The notes: generated from the letters alone by a model not told the origin. A DNA stretch of 64,000 nucleotides from Sulfolobus tengchongensis (GCF_036967215.1 NZ_CP146016.1:276501-340500); one strand, 5' to 3'. Counted from the stretch's first letter, positions 50,141 to 59,560 are shown. A program made the numbers and translations.

Positions 50141-50677
50141 TTATATCTCAAACTCTATTGTTCTGGCATTTTCTACTATAAGTCTGCAATATTCTTTTTT
50201 CAACTCTTCACTACATTCGCTCCTATTATTTATTTCAACTATGTTCTTTATTTCTCTTATCTTATTGTTGATTTCCCTATAATTTTCCTGTGAAATTATT
50301 GAAGTTATTATCCTTGCTCCTTTTTTCTTAGCAGCTAAAGAAGCAGCTACACTAATACTCTTTCTTCCTCCAGTTATATCCAGATAATCTCCTTCATTTA
50401 ATTGTTCCTCAACGAATTTCTTAACTTTCTTTAAATCTTCCTCAGTATAAACGTCTTCAATATCAAGTGGATGTTTGCTGATTTCTACCTTAGGGAATTT
50501 TTCTTGTATACAACATACAAACATTAACTTAACTATTTTCCACGCTTTTTCTACTTCGGGATTAGTTGTGGTTATTACTCTTATTTCTTCTATATTTTCA
50601 CCTTTTCTTATTAAATAAAGAAATGTTTCTAATATTCCACCTGGTGAAGTGCCTAACGTCGCTACTAGTTTGACCAT
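50141..50677 (-). CDS. crn1: CARF-domain ring nuclease (Crn1 type)
   Basis: A 178-residue CARF-fold protein. The sequence is very like the S. solfataricus ring nuclease Sso2081, which cuts cyclic tetra-adenylate (cA4) into linear products to switch off type III CRISPR signalling. The key residues are visible: Ser11 in LGTSPGG and Arg105-Lys106 in ITGGRKS. No effector nuclease domain is attached. No CRISPR array or cas gene is in the window, so it acts in trans. It is convergent with the Rieske gene, 10 bp apart, and 37 bp downstream of the small membrane-protein gene at 50715. Confidence 0.9.
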   Translation of the reverse strand: MVKLVATLGTSPGGILETFLYLIRKGENIEEIRVITTTNPEVEKAWKIVKLMFVCCIQEKFPKVEISKHPLDIEDVYTEEDLKKVKKFVEEQLNEGDYLDITGGRKSISVAASLAAKKKGARIITSIISQENYREINNKIREIKNIVEINNRSECSEELKKEYCRLIVENARTIEFEI

Positions 50678-50714
50678 ACACTACTAAATTAAAAGAGAGA
50701 ATTAATAAGCTATG

Positions 50715-51215
50715 TTATTTTCTACCCCTTCCCCTTAAATGTAATATCAATCCAACTATTACGACAATAACTCCTATGATGGCTAAGAAGAATCCTAAAC
50801 CAGTATATAACGCGACGTTTACTAACGATGATGCTAATTCTTCACTCATAATGTACTTAACTGTTATTGCGGTAGTTAGATTGTTTACCATTATGGCCTC
50901 ATATTTGGGACTCAATAACGCTATTATATAGTCCTTTTCTGAAATCTGTGGTATAGATTGATTTGTCCCATTAATTTCTTGTAATACTCTCAATACTTGT
51001 CCAGAACTTGTATTATATAGCAATATGGACAATTTAGAAGGTACGCCTAGATCTATTGAGGAACTAGGCTGTAATGTAGTTGGTGTTGTGGTTTCTAACG
51101 CATTTACTATCTTAACGAGGCTTGATGACGCAAGATATCCGCCAATGAAGAATAGCGCAATACCTATAATGAGTATAATCACACCCACTATCAGAACTGT
51201 TTTACCTATAGCCAT
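50715..51215 (-). CDS. Uncharacterised two-helix membrane protein
   Basis: A 166-residue protein with an N-terminal membrane helix (residues 7-27), an extracellular part with three or four N-glycosylation sequons (about 30-130) and a second helix (about 134-157) followed by RGRGRK. No family was recognised. It lies 54 bp after the phosphoesterase gene on the same strand, so it may be co-transcribed with it. Confidence 0.7.
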   Translation of the reverse strand: MAIGKTVLIVGVIILIIGIALFFIGGYLASSSLVKIVNALETTTPTTLQPSSSIDLGVPSKLSILLYNTSSGQVLRVLQEINGTNQSIPQISEKDYIIALLSPKYEAIMVNNLTTAITVKYIMSEELASSLVNVALYTGLGFFLAIIGVIVVIVGLILHLRGRGRK

Positions 51216-51269
51216 ATTTTAAACAAGTAAAATAGGCTATTAAACTTTTTAGTAAGGTTATTATTAGCG

Positions 51270-52202
51270 TTATATTACATCTAAAGGATTAGTGGATAAG
51301 AACTCGATGTTTTTTATTATGTAGATTCCCACATTAACTGTTCCAAAACCCTTTAGTTCTTTATGTACCTCAAATGTAACAACCGAGGGGTCACCTAACT
51401 GGTATAAACTACCAGGGTTTATTGCAATTGTATTGCCAATTTTATCCATTGCTGTGCTTTCATGAGCATGCCCGTGAAGCGATAAAAGTGGTTGAAACTC
51501 GTTTATTAGATCTGAAACTGCTTTTGAGCCTATATGAATTTTCTTAAGACCGGCTTTAGTGATATCTAGTTTAGTATTTAAGGGAGGCATGTGGAAATTC
51601 ATTATTAGCTTTTCCTTTTCACTATCTTTAAGTAATGATTTTCCTTTAATATAAAGTTCTGAGTCTGGGATTTCTCTAGGAGAATTACCCGTTATAGGAG
51701 AGGCAAATCCTACTGATACTATTTGAATATCCTCCAAATTTATCACACTTTCATTGATTACCTTACCTCCTAACTCTTTGAGAATTGAGTCTAATTGTGG
51801 ATGATCTCCATGTGCAGGGCACCAAAATATTTTATCAAGGCGATAAATTTCTTCGGACATTTTAATCCATCTTGACATTTGTTCAGTGGCCTTCTCGATA
51901 ATTAACTTCTCTAATTTATGTTTATCACTTCTTATGTCTTCAATTACTTCCTTCTTGTCAACTATTAGATACTTTCCTGATCTTAATGCTTCCTCATTTA
52001 AATTCTTTAAATTTACTTTTTTTCCATTCAATATATAATTTCCTCCTATTTCCTCTACTAATAGTATGTCTTTTGCCATTAATCCTCCACTTACGATTAG
52101 ATAATCTACTTTTCTTGATTTAGCTATATTTAGCGACCTCTTGAAAGAATAATCAGAGCCGTGAATGTCTGTGAAGAACCCCAACTTAAATTTAAAGGGC
52201 AT
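51270..52202 (-). CDS. Calcineurin-like metallophosphoesterase with altered metal motif
   Basis: A 310-residue protein of the metallophosphoesterase fold. Motif 1 FTDIHG, a late NFHMPPL, and the final HGHAHES are present. Motif 2, normally GD(L)xxD, reads SGGLMAKD, so the metal-bridging Asp is replaced by Gly; the GNH(D/E) motif appears as HGDH. It may have lost or altered one metal site. There are about 100 extra residues between motifs 2 and 3. It has no signal peptide. It follows a 20-bp perfect palindrome. Confidence 0.78.
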   Translation of the reverse strand: MPFKFKLGFFTDIHGSDYSFKRSLNIAKSRKVDYLIVSGGLMAKDILLVEEIGGNYILNGKKVNLKNLNEEALRSGKYLIVDKKEVIEDIRSDKHKLEKLIIEKATEQMSRWIKMSEEIYRLDKIFWCPAHGDHPQLDSILKELGGKVINESVINLEDIQIVSVGFASPITGNSPREIPDSELYIKGKSLLKDSEKEKLIMNFHMPPLNTKLDITKAGLKKIHIGSKAVSDLINEFQPLLSLHGHAHESTAMDKIGNTIAINPGSLYQLGDPSVVTFEVHKELKGFGTVNVGIYIIKNIEFLSTNPLDVI

Positions 52203-52210
52203 CCTATCTT

Positions 52211-52230
52211 TAATTTGTAATTACAAATTA
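52211..52230. promoter_or_regulatory. Perfect 20-bp palindrome before the phosphoesterase gene
   Basis: TAATTTGTAATTACAAATTA is a perfect two-fold palindrome without spacer. It lies 9-28 nt upstream of the phosphoesterase ATG and 10 nt after the stop of the small ORF. It overlaps the place expected for a TATA box of a leaderless phosphoesterase transcript, so it could be an operator; it could also form a terminator-like hairpin for the upstream genes. Confidence 0.5.
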
Positions 52231-52239
52231 AAAAATTAA

Positions 52240-52344
52240 TTAGTCCTTTTTCTCCTTCTTTTCTAACACTTCTAATACATAAACCCATGCTAAGAAACAT
52301 GGGTCTACTTTCTGTTGTTGTTCTTGTTTTTTATTATCACTCAT
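52240..52344 (-). CDS. 34-codon small protein, translationally coupled to dienelactone hydrolase
   Basis: The sequence starts MSDNKKQEQQQKVDPCF and ends LEKKEKKD. Its ATG overlaps the TGA of the dienelactone hydrolase gene (ATGA), the commonest coupling in this window, and the frame closes with TAA. It has a charged Gln/Lys N-terminus, a short hydrophobic middle (CFLAWVYVLEVL) and a Lys-rich end, so it could be a small amphipathic or peripheral membrane protein. No family is known to me. Confidence 0.6.
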   Translation of the reverse strand: MSDNKKQEQQQKVDPCFLAWVYVLEVLEKKEKKD

Positions 52345-53120
52345 TTCAAGATCCTCCTTAAGAAGTTTCTAACTCTTTCCCACGCATCTTCAGACGCTTC
52401 CTTATTATAGGTACGTCCTCTATCGTTAAAGAACGCATGGTAAGCGCCAGGATATATCTTAAGCTCTAGATCCTTCTTATATTTTATTACTGCTGAAATT
52501 AAATCTGGTAGACCTGCATTTATAGGTGGGTCTTCCCCAGCGTAAAGACCTAAAATAGGTCCTTTAATCTTTTGTATAGATTCTATTGGTTGAGGATTCC
52601 TTCCATAAAACACTATGGTGCCATCCAGTGGGACTTCAGTAGCTAATTGAAATGCTAAGCCTCCTCCCATACAGAAGCCCATACTGACTACTTTCCTAAT
52701 ACCTTGCGAGTTGAGATAATCGTATGCTTTAATGAGATCTTTAACCATTTGCTCTTCCATTTTTTGTCTGTTTATAACTAGTAAATCAATAACTTTCTTT
52801 CCGTTCTCATCAAGTGAGGCCATTATTTCTTTGTATACGTTTGGATCAGTTCTCTTTTCTGGTGGTATACTCCATACTTTTGTCATTACATTTTGTATGT
52901 TTTCTGGCGTTAGAACGTTTTCATTTCTAGTATATAATTGTGGTGCAAGTGCAATGTAGCCTTCATTGGCTAATCGTCTTGCAATATCCTTAATATTGTC
53001 ATTAAGTCCCCATATTTCATGCACCACTATTACTCCTAATTTGGGACTCTCTGCAGAGGCTAAGAATGCTCTTATTTTTCCATCATATGATTCGTAAAAT
53101 AACTCTCTTTCTGATGGCAT
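52341..53120 (-). CDS. Dienelactone hydrolase family protein
   Basis: A 259-residue alpha/beta hydrolase. The nucleophile is Cys150 in MGFCMGGG, the Asp is in LGLYAGEDPPIN and the His is in YPGAYHAFFND. HEIWGLND near residue 34 is typical of the family, whose model member opens the lactone ring of dienelactones. The true substrate here is unknown. It has no signal peptide. A 34-codon gene overlaps its end. Confidence 0.9.
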   Translation of the reverse strand: MPSERELFYESYDGKIRAFLASAESPKLGVIVVHEIWGLNDNIKDIARRLANEGYIALAPQLYTRNENVLTPENIQNVMTKVWSIPPEKRTDPNVYKEIMASLDENGKKVIDLLVINRQKMEEQMVKDLIKAYDYLNSQGIRKVVSMGFCMGGGLAFQLATEVPLDGTIVFYGRNPQPIESIQKIKGPILGLYAGEDPPINAGLPDLISAVIKYKKDLELKIYPGAYHAFFNDRGRTYNKEASEDAWERVRNFLRRILK

Positions 53121-53174
53121 ATTTGCTTATATAAGTAAGCGCATTAAAAGTTAACTATCTAAATTCATTTATAT

Positions 53175-53189
53175 AAAAAATTAAAAAAA
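53175..53189 (-). terminator. T-run after the S53 peptidase gene
   Basis: On the minus strand GTTTTTTTAATTTTTT follows the peptidase stop (53193) by a few bases, a typical archaeal terminator. Confidence 0.45.
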
Positions 53190-53192
53190 CAG

Positions 53193-54995
53193 TTAACTAA
53201 TTAGCCCAGAATAGAGTAGCAGATCGTAAATCATGTTGTATGCATCATATGTCCCTGGGCCAGTCACGTAGTTCCAGCCATAGTGTGCAGGTAGCGGATT
53301 ATTTCCACTAGTTATTGGTATCCATGCTTGCTTTCCAATAAATATACCAATTGGAGACACTACAATACCCTGATAGGATATATGATATAACGCGAAGTTA
53401 AGAGCTCCTAACCTACTGCTACCTAAAGCAACCATTGCAGCGGTCATTGGTGCAGCACCACTGGTCCCATACCATAAGAAGAGTTGGCCTTGAAATATTA
53501 GGGGTAATCCAAATCCAAATTCTGGAATATTATAACCGCCTGCTGATACAAAAGCTATATCTGGATATGTTCTAACAGTTACTGGGGTAAATGGTATTAA
53601 CGAAGTTAACTCATAAGATTGCACTGGATAAACTACACTATTCCCACCTGTACTGTAATCCCACCCACTAATGGAGACTATACTCCCATTAGAAGAGGCG
53701 TTCAGAAATATACCCCCAACTGAGGTTACGTAAGGATCTGATTCTGGGTACCAGATAGTATTGTACACACCTATATGGAAGTTAGGAGGTGGATGATCAC
53801 TTTCGAATCCCCAATCACCAGACGCAGCTAAAACTGATATTCCTTCAGCGGCAGCCTGTAACATCATATTATGAATCATGTAAAGCATTGCAGGATAGTA
53901 AGCAGCTAAGAAGGATTCTTCTACGGTAACTGAAATGGAAATTACATTAGGATCTAAATAGTTTACCATGTAATAATACTCATACCAGTAGTTCAGTAAG
54001 TTACCTATTAGTGCAGGACCTCCTACATAACCATCGCTAAAAACTATTGTTACATTTGCTGCAGGTGCAAAGGCACCAGACCATTCTGCGTCAAGCTCGT
54101 TCTCACCAGATTGACCTCCCGAAGTCACATTTCCGAAAGTAATTACATTAAGATGTCCAGTTCTAGGTATCCCGTATAGTTTCCAAAATGCGTATATATC
54201 TGATGTATTAACGTAACATTCTGGTACTCCTTCGATTGCAATATCACTTTCATTACCATTATAACCGTGAGAGTAGGCCTCTGTAAAGTTAAAATATTGT
54301 TGAATGGTTATTGGAGAGATTACTGCTTTAGAAATAAGATTGCTTTGAGCCTTTACCATACTTAAATGCCATGCTTGTCTTGTAACGTTTACCACTTTAG
54401 GATCTAAACTATCTATTCCTACTATTCCCAAGACGTACTTACCTACGTTGTAGGGAAGTGATGCAGTAACGTTATTAGTGTAATAATAAAATGGGCCGAT
54501 ATTCGTAATTCCAACCTTACCAAACCAGTATAGGTCTTTAAAAGGATAATAGTAAATATTGATATAGGTGTTAAATGCACTTTCTATTTGCCCTACTGTT
54601 CCCTTAAATATCAAGGCTAATCCATATTGGCCTAAAAATTGTAGATTGTAAGATTCTAGGTATCTTATTAATGAATCTATATATGATTTAGGAGGATAAT
54701 AGTACTCCCTAAACTGTTCAGGAGTTAACCAATGATGAAAACTACTTTGAAGGAGATATATCTGGTTTAGATAAGACTGAAGAGAGGATTGATTTGAAAA
54801 GTTTAGCAGAACTGCTATATATAGGGTTTGGGTGGAGTTAAGAGGTTGGACGAATTGTGATCCAGGCACTATCGAATATTGTGGAGAAGTTGTTTGAATA
54901 TAGTATAACTGTTGATCTTGACTTAGTATTAACAAACTCGGTATACTTAGCGTTAATAATATGATCAGACTTATTAACTTAAGACTTCTTTCCAT
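53193..54995 (-). CDS. Secreted S53 (sedolisin/kumamolisin-type) serine-carboxyl peptidase
   Basis: A 600-residue acid protease. It has a signal peptide (residues 1-25), a pro-kumamolisin activation domain (about 30-190, with HHWLTPEQFREYYYPP) and the catalytic domain. The family's Glu and Asp are in ENELDAEW (E-x3-D), the oxyanion Asp in ASGDWGFE and the nucleophile Ser in GTSGAAPMTA. The C-terminus has a calcium-site-like DAYNMIYD. It works outside the cell at low pH to digest proteins. It is not next to any other peptidase gene. Confidence 0.92.
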   Translation of the reverse strand: MERSLKLISLIILLTLSIPSLLILSQDQQLYYIQTTSPQYSIVPGSQFVQPLNSTQTLYIAVLLNFSNQSSLQSYLNQIYLLQSSFHHWLTPEQFREYYYPPKSYIDSLIRYLESYNLQFLGQYGLALIFKGTVGQIESAFNTYINIYYYPFKDLYWFGKVGITNIGPFYYYTNNVTASLPYNVGKYVLGIVGIDSLDPKVVNVTRQAWHLSMVKAQSNLISKAVISPITIQQYFNFTEAYSHGYNGNESDIAIEGVPECYVNTSDIYAFWKLYGIPRTGHLNVITFGNVTSGGQSGENELDAEWSGAFAPAANVTIVFSDGYVGGPALIGNLLNYWYEYYYMVNYLDPNVISISVTVEESFLAAYYPAMLYMIHNMMLQAAAEGISVLAASGDWGFESDHPPPNFHIGVYNTIWYPESDPYVTSVGGIFLNASSNGSIVSISGWDYSTGGNSVVYPVQSYELTSLIPFTPVTVRTYPDIAFVSAGGYNIPEFGFGLPLIFQGQLFLWYGTSGAAPMTAAMVALGSSRLGALNFALYHISYQGIVVSPIGIFIGKQAWIPITSGNNPLPAHYGWNYVTGPGTYDAYNMIYDLLLYSGLIS

Positions 54996-55284
54996 AATAT
55001 CTTTATTATCCTAAACCATATAAACTTTAACCTTAATTCAAATCATCATAAGATAATATGGAATGTATTGAGCTATCACGTTAGTAACTTTGTAAACCAA
55101 AATTCATTATAAGATGAAATAAGATCAACTAGACTTAGTTACGTCAGATAAGCTACAATTACTTCTCTTCTTCTATGTTTACGTATAGTTCACTGTGATT
55201 ATTCTTATTTACAGAATTATGGAGAGTTATTAGGACGAATTGAGATTGTAAATAAGGTGTAATGACTTTAAATCCCTATGAGAG

Positions 55285-55704
55285 TTACGTATTTAATTTA
55301 ACTAGGTGATTAGTGAACTTACTTATTGTACTCGTAATTAACTTTAGATCAGTTGTTAGTAGTTTAGCGTTATATTTGATCGCTAATTGAAGAAATGATG
55401 CATCATAAATTGTTATGTTATTCTCTAATGCTAAATCTAATGTGTCACCTATTATATCATTATAGTGATGAATCTCAAAAGTACTCATCAAATTTAGCAT
55501 ACTTTTAAAAATCCTTTTTCCATCATCTCTTTTAATTTCACCACGTATTATTCTTTTTCTAATTACGTTTGCTAATTCGTAAAATGCTAGATCTAATGTA
55601 AGTATCTTATCCCCTTCACTACTAGTTATATAATTCTCAACGAATTTACTGTATTTTTCTGGGAAATATAGAGAGGCTATTGATGAGGAGTCAACTACTA
55701 GCAT
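55285..55704 (-). CDS. vapC: VapC toxin (PIN-domain ribonuclease)
   Basis: A 139-residue PIN-domain protein. Acidic residues of the Mg2+ site are visible in MLVVDSSSIA (Asp5), FYELANVI and ITIYDASFLQLA, with LLTTD near the end. VapC toxins cut RNA when released from VapB. Its ATG overlaps the end of the antitoxin gene by 14 bp, so the pair is a typical toxin-antitoxin operon. Confidence 0.92.
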   Translation of the reverse strand: MLVVDSSSIASLYFPEKYSKFVENYITSSEGDKILTLDLAFYELANVIRKRIIRGEIKRDDGKRIFKSMLNLMSTFEIHHYNDIIGDTLDLALENNITIYDASFLQLAIKYNAKLLTTDLKLITSTISKFTNHLVKLNT

Positions 55705-55939
55705 CCCTATCCTCTCTTATTAAATCTGCACTAGGGGTTACTGTTGTTTTTATCTCCTCTCTTATTTTCCTTGCATTATCCAATTCTCTCTTTAGTTTTT
55801 CTTTCCTTACAAGTTCTTCCAAATATTCCCTTACTTTATCGGAATAATTAATGTTAAGTTCTTCCAAATCCCTTTTGAGTTTTTTACTAACCCTAATAGA
55901 GATTACATCACTCACATGGTTTACTTTACTTGTAAACAT
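55691..55939 (-). CDS. vapB: VapB antitoxin
   Basis: An 82-residue antitoxin. Its N-terminus (SDVISIRVSKKLKRDLEELN) has the ribbon-helix-helix DNA-binding pattern, while the acidic/basic C-terminus (RKIREEIKTTVTPSADLIREDRDASS) would wrap the toxin. The longest frame starts MFTSKVNH; a start a few residues later is possible. It is the first gene of the pair and probably represses the promoter. Confidence 0.88.
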   Translation of the reverse strand: MFTSKVNHVSDVISIRVSKKLKRDLEELNINYSDKVREYLEELVRKEKLKRELDNARKIREEIKTTVTPSADLIREDRDASS

Positions 55940-56109
55940 ATAAAGTTTATGATCACGTTATTAGATGTCAATTGAATGAGTGTTGTGTTCTAGAAAGAAT
56001 CTTTTACTTTCTCTTTATGGATATTAGCATTAAATTATAAAGATATAATAGATATACGTTAGACTCTTGATTAGTAAATCTCGGTTCAGATTAGTTAAGG
56101 TATTTTTCG

Positions 56110-56547
56110 TTGAAAATACAACATGCTTCCGTAACAGTACACCATATGTTGTATACTTGCCAAGAAAAGCACTGGGGTGAAAAGAGGAAAGAAGAAGTAG
56201 ATCGTAATTTACATGTTAAGGGAAAAAGGACTATAATTAGATTAATAAAGGAATTTTCAGAAAAAAGTACGAAAATGAGGGTAGTTTATGACATTATACC
56301 AGAATGGCTAATTAAAATTCTTAAGCAACATAAAGGTAAATTGATTGTCGTTACAACTACTAGGGGTTTAGATATATCTGGTGAGGTTAAATTTGTGGAT
56401 AATATACGTTCTAAATTTATAGTATTTGATGACTCGCTTGTGGTCACTTTCAATAATGGAGATGAGGAGGCAGTTATAGATTCCTGTAAAGGATGCGTGA
56501 TTCAAGCTGAAGAACATTTTGAGTTATTAACTTCTAAGGGTGAATAG
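56110..56547 (+). CDS. Uncharacterised small protein, start uncertain
   Basis: The open frame of 145 codons begins with TTG and looks composite. The first 55 residues are basic, His/Glu/Lys-rich and unlike the rest. From Met56 (ATG at 56275, MRVVYDIIPEWLIK) it reads as a compact beta-rich protein of about 90 residues with LIVVTTTRGLDISGEVKF, a pattern resembling small Sm/SH3-like barrels, and two Cys in DSCKGC. I cannot decide between a full-length gene from 56110 and a 90-residue gene from 56275. No family is certain. Confidence 0.55.
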   Translation: MKIQHASVTVHHMLYTCQEKHWGEKRKEEVDRNLHVKGKRTIIRLIKEFSEKSTKMRVVYDIIPEWLIKILKQHKGKLIVVTTTRGLDISGEVKFVDNIRSKFIVFDDSLVVTFNNGDEEAVIDSCKGCVIQAEEHFELLTSKGE

Positions 56548-56581
56548 TTCTTAATATAATCTTAGATACAGAACATAAATT

Positions 56582-56965
56582 ATGATATTTAGGCAACTTA
56601 TAAGTACCTCAGGAGCGTGCAAAACTTATATTTTTGGTTGTACTGAAGCTGGAGAGTTATTTGTAGCAGATCCTAAATACGATTTAGTGAATGAAATAAT
56701 TAAACTCGCCGAGGATTTAGGTGATAAGACTTAAAGACTGAGAGGAAATAAAGTCCGGAAATGTCAAAATTAAGGTACTTCATACTCCTGGACATACTCC
56801 AGATAGTATATCTATACTTGTATACGATAAAAGGAGAGATGAAAGCTGGAACGAACCATGGGCTTTACTTACGGGAGATACATTATTCGTTGGATCTGTT
56901 GTAAGAGTTGACATAACTTCTACGCTAGTCCCGTGTCTTTATTTTTCCCAATTTTATTCAAGTTA
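56582..56965 (+). pseudogene. Broken metallo-beta-lactamase-fold hydrolase gene (persulfide dioxygenase-like)
   Basis: A 50-codon frame (MIFRQLISTSGACKTYIFGC ... LAEDLGDKT) ends in TAA near 56734. It is followed in a different frame by a part reading [20 protein letters not shown] and [12 protein letters not shown], the middle of ETHE1/glyoxalase II-like proteins. The HxHxDH metal-binding segment that should lie between them is missing, so a deletion and a frameshift have destroyed the gene. The tail reads [19 protein letters not shown] instead of the family sequence after VGRVDL. It probably oxidised glutathione- or CoA-like persulfides. Confidence 0.75.
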
Positions 56966-57216
56966 ATTTACGAGAAAATTGGAAGATGATTTAGTTAGCG
57001 TTAATTTGTATATCTAGGATGTCATCATCTTTGAAAATTAGACTTAATAAATATATATAATGGATTAAGCTAAGGGATTATATAGTCGATTTCGCAGTAA
57101 TTGTAACAGTAATCATTATGACTAAAACTCTTCTTCCTATAATCTGTTATCGATACCAACGCGTTGCATCTACAATAAGAAACGCTATATTTGTGATTAC
57201 CGGTTAATTTGAAAAA

Positions 57217-57226
57217 TTTATAAATA
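57217..57226 (+). promoter_or_regulatory. TATA box of the peroxiredoxin gene
   Basis: TTTATAAATA lies about 35-40 nt before the ATG at 57260, giving a predicted leader of about 10-15 nt. Confidence 0.45.
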
Positions 57227-57259
57227 TAACTTTTTAACCACAAAAAGATATATCTAATT

Positions 57260-57733
57260 ATGGTAAAAATAGGAGATAAGGCACCTTTATTTGAAGCAGT
57301 TGCAGATAATGGAGAAAGAATCAACTTAGCAGATTTCATAGGGAAGCATAATATAGTTCTTTACTTTTATCCTAAAGATGATACGCCTGGATGTACCAGA
57401 GAGGCTTGCGCGTTTAGAGATAATTGGAATCTTCTTAAAGATTATGATGTGGTAGTTATAGGTGTTAGTTCTGATGATATAAACTCACATAGAAAATTTA
57501 AGGAAAAATATCAACTTCCATTCATATTAGTTAGCGATCCCGATAAGAAGATAAGAGAGTTATATGGAGCTAAGGGATTTATACTCCCAGATAGAGTGAC
57601 ATTTGTGATAGATAAGAAGGGAATTATTAGGCACATTTACAAATCACAATTTAATCCAGCTAATCACGTTAATGAAGCCCTTAATACTTTAAAGAAAATA
57701 AAGGAAGAGGAATTGAGTTCTTCCCAGCGTTAG
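57260..57733 (+). CDS. bcp: Bcp-type peroxiredoxin
   Basis: A 157-residue thiol peroxidase of the BCP/PrxQ group. The peroxidatic Cys45 and the resolving Cys50 are in [21 protein letters not shown] and the C-terminal [13 protein letters not shown] also fit. It reduces hydrogen and organic peroxides in the cytosol using a thioredoxin-like donor. It overlaps the convergent acyl-CoA synthetase stop by 4 bp. Sulfolobus has several such proteins, so I cannot say which one this is. Confidence 0.93.
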   Translation: MVKIGDKAPLFEAVADNGERINLADFIGKHNIVLYFYPKDDTPGCTREACAFRDNWNLLKDYDVVVIGVSSDDINSHRKFKEKYQLPFILVSDPDKKIRELYGAKGFILPDRVTFVIDKKGIIRHIYKSQFNPANHVNEALNTLKKIKEEELSSSQR

Positions 57734-59553
57734 TTCTGAATTACCTTTTTTATCTCCTCTAAAGCTTGTGGATTTTCTAATGACGATGTATCTCCTAGAG
57801 GCTTATTTAAATAGATAGCCCTTATTAATCTTCTCATGATCTTAGCGTTTCTTGTCTTAGGCAATTCCTTGACAATTTTTATTTCTGATGGTGCTAAAGC
57901 TTTGCCTAACTTCTCTTCAGTGTACCTTATCAATTCTTTTTCAATTCCACTAATCTTAGATACTACGAAACAAACAATTTTCTCTCCCTTTAGGGGATCT
58001 GGAACGCCTATACATGCTGACTCCACTACATTGGGAAATGAATTTAATATGCTCTCAATTTCCGCCGGACCTATTCTCTTTCCCGCAACCTTTATGGTAT
58101 CATCACTTCTACCAACTATGTAGAAATATCCCTCTTCATCTCTATAAGCTAAATCACCATGAACCCACACACCTCTCCAAACTGACCAGTAAGTTTCAAT
58201 GTATCTTTCTGGGTTTTTCCAAAATCCTCGAGTCATTCCGGGCCAAACACTTAACACTACTAACTCTCCTTCAGTATTAGGCGGAGCTTCCTTACCCTCA
58301 TCATTAAATACTGACGCGTTAATTCCGGGTGATGGTCCATTAAACGATGATGGCTTTATTTTCTTTATAACATAATTACCTAAAATACCTCCAGAAATCT
58401 CAGTACCTCCAGAGTAATTTATAATAGGCTTTCTTCCGGAAATCTCAAATAACCAATACCAACTTTCTGGATCTATTGGTTCCCCAGTGTTTCCGGTTAA
58501 TCTAACATCCAATTTGATTTTGGATTGACTTCTTAACATCCTCACCAAACTGGCTGATAATCCTAATATATCAACTTTCATGTCCTCTATGAACTTTTCC
58601 AACACTTTGCTATCCGTATAGCCCTCTATCATTCCCATCTTTGCGTTCAGTAATAGAGAGCCAAATACCATCCACGGACCCATCATCCATCCCATATCTG
58701 TAACCCACATTAATGTCTCTCCTTGTTTTAGGTCGAATTGAAAGTAAATATCGGCTGAGGCTTTTATTGGAAATCCGTCATGAGTATGAACACATCCCTT
58801 GGGCTTTCCAGTAGTTCCAGAAGTGTAAATTATCATCATTGGGTCTTCTGTGCTAGTCTTCTCGACGTAGTCTCCACCAGTTTTTATTATATCTTTATAG
58901 TCGTAAAAATCACCTTTTATTCCGCTTCTATTTAAAACTACTTTAATTGTATTTAATCCATCTAAATTCTTTAACATATCCACTTCTTTTCCTCTTCTAA
59001 TACTTTTATCTACTGTGAAAATTACCTTAGCGTCACTATCCTCTATTCGCACTCTTATCGGTTCAGGACCGAAGCCAGAAAATAATGGTACAATTATCAT
59101 ACCAGCCCTTATGGCTCCTAACATTATTGATACTATTTCCGGAATCATTGGCAAGTAAATTGCTACTCTATCACCCTTTTTTAATCCAATTCTCTTGAGC
59201 CAACTCGCAATTGACTTACTTTCATCGAGTATTTGAGAGTAGGTTACTTTTCTGGAATTTAGATTTTCATCCATCCATTTTATAAAAACTTCAGAGCTAT
59301 CACCTATTTGGTCTCCAATATTTAATTTTCCATTCACGAACCATTGAGGCCATTGCTTTCCCTTAGATAAATCTAAAACCTTTTCATATGGTTCTTGAAA
59401 TTTGATATTAATTAACTTTACAAAATCCTCCCAAAAAGTCGGATCTTCGTAAGTATATTTTATGAAATCCTCCAATCTTCTGAAACCCTTTTTGACCATG
59501 AACTTGTAAACGTTACTATTCTCGATCCATTCTTTGTCTGGTTCAAATACCAT
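57730..59553 (-). CDS. AMP-forming acyl/aryl-CoA synthetase
   Basis: A 607-residue member of the acetyl-CoA synthetase-like (ANL) family. The P-loop is [11 protein letters not shown], adenylate motifs include [10 protein letters not shown] and [20 protein letters not shown], and the C-terminal domain ends with the acetylatable-Lys motif [11 protein letters not shown]. It activates an organic acid with ATP and CoA. The gene follows iorAB by 7 bp, so it probably links to aryl-acid metabolism rather than acting as a housekeeping acetate enzyme. Confidence 0.87.
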   Translation of the reverse strand: MVFEPDKEWIENSNVYKFMVKKGFRRLEDFIKYTYEDPTFWEDFVKLINIKFQEPYEKVLDLSKGKQWPQWFVNGKLNIGDQIGDSSEVFIKWMDENLNSRKVTYSQILDESKSIASWLKRIGLKKGDRVAIYLPMIPEIVSIMLGAIRAGMIIVPLFSGFGPEPIRVRIEDSDAKVIFTVDKSIRRGKEVDMLKNLDGLNTIKVVLNRSGIKGDFYDYKDIIKTGGDYVEKTSTEDPMMIIYTSGTTGKPKGCVHTHDGFPIKASADIYFQFDLKQGETLMWVTDMGWMMGPWMVFGSLLLNAKMGMIEGYTDSKVLEKFIEDMKVDILGLSASLVRMLRSQSKIKLDVRLTGNTGEPIDPESWYWLFEISGRKPIINYSGGTEISGGILGNYVIKKIKPSSFNGPSPGINASVFNDEGKEAPPNTEGELVVLSVWPGMTRGFWKNPERYIETYWSVWRGVWVHGDLAYRDEEGYFYIVGRSDDTIKVAGKRIGPAEIESILNSFPNVVESACIGVPDPLKGEKIVCFVVSKISGIEKELIRYTEEKLGKALAPSEIKIVKELPKTRNAKIMRRLIRAIYLNKPLGDTSSLENPQALEEIKKVIQN

Positions 59554-59560
59554 TAAATCT

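Noticed and set aside
57070-57339. An 89-codon minus-strand frame overlapping the start of the peroxiredoxin gene.
   Set aside because: Low-complexity composition, no homology and it would run through the peroxiredoxin promoter and gene.
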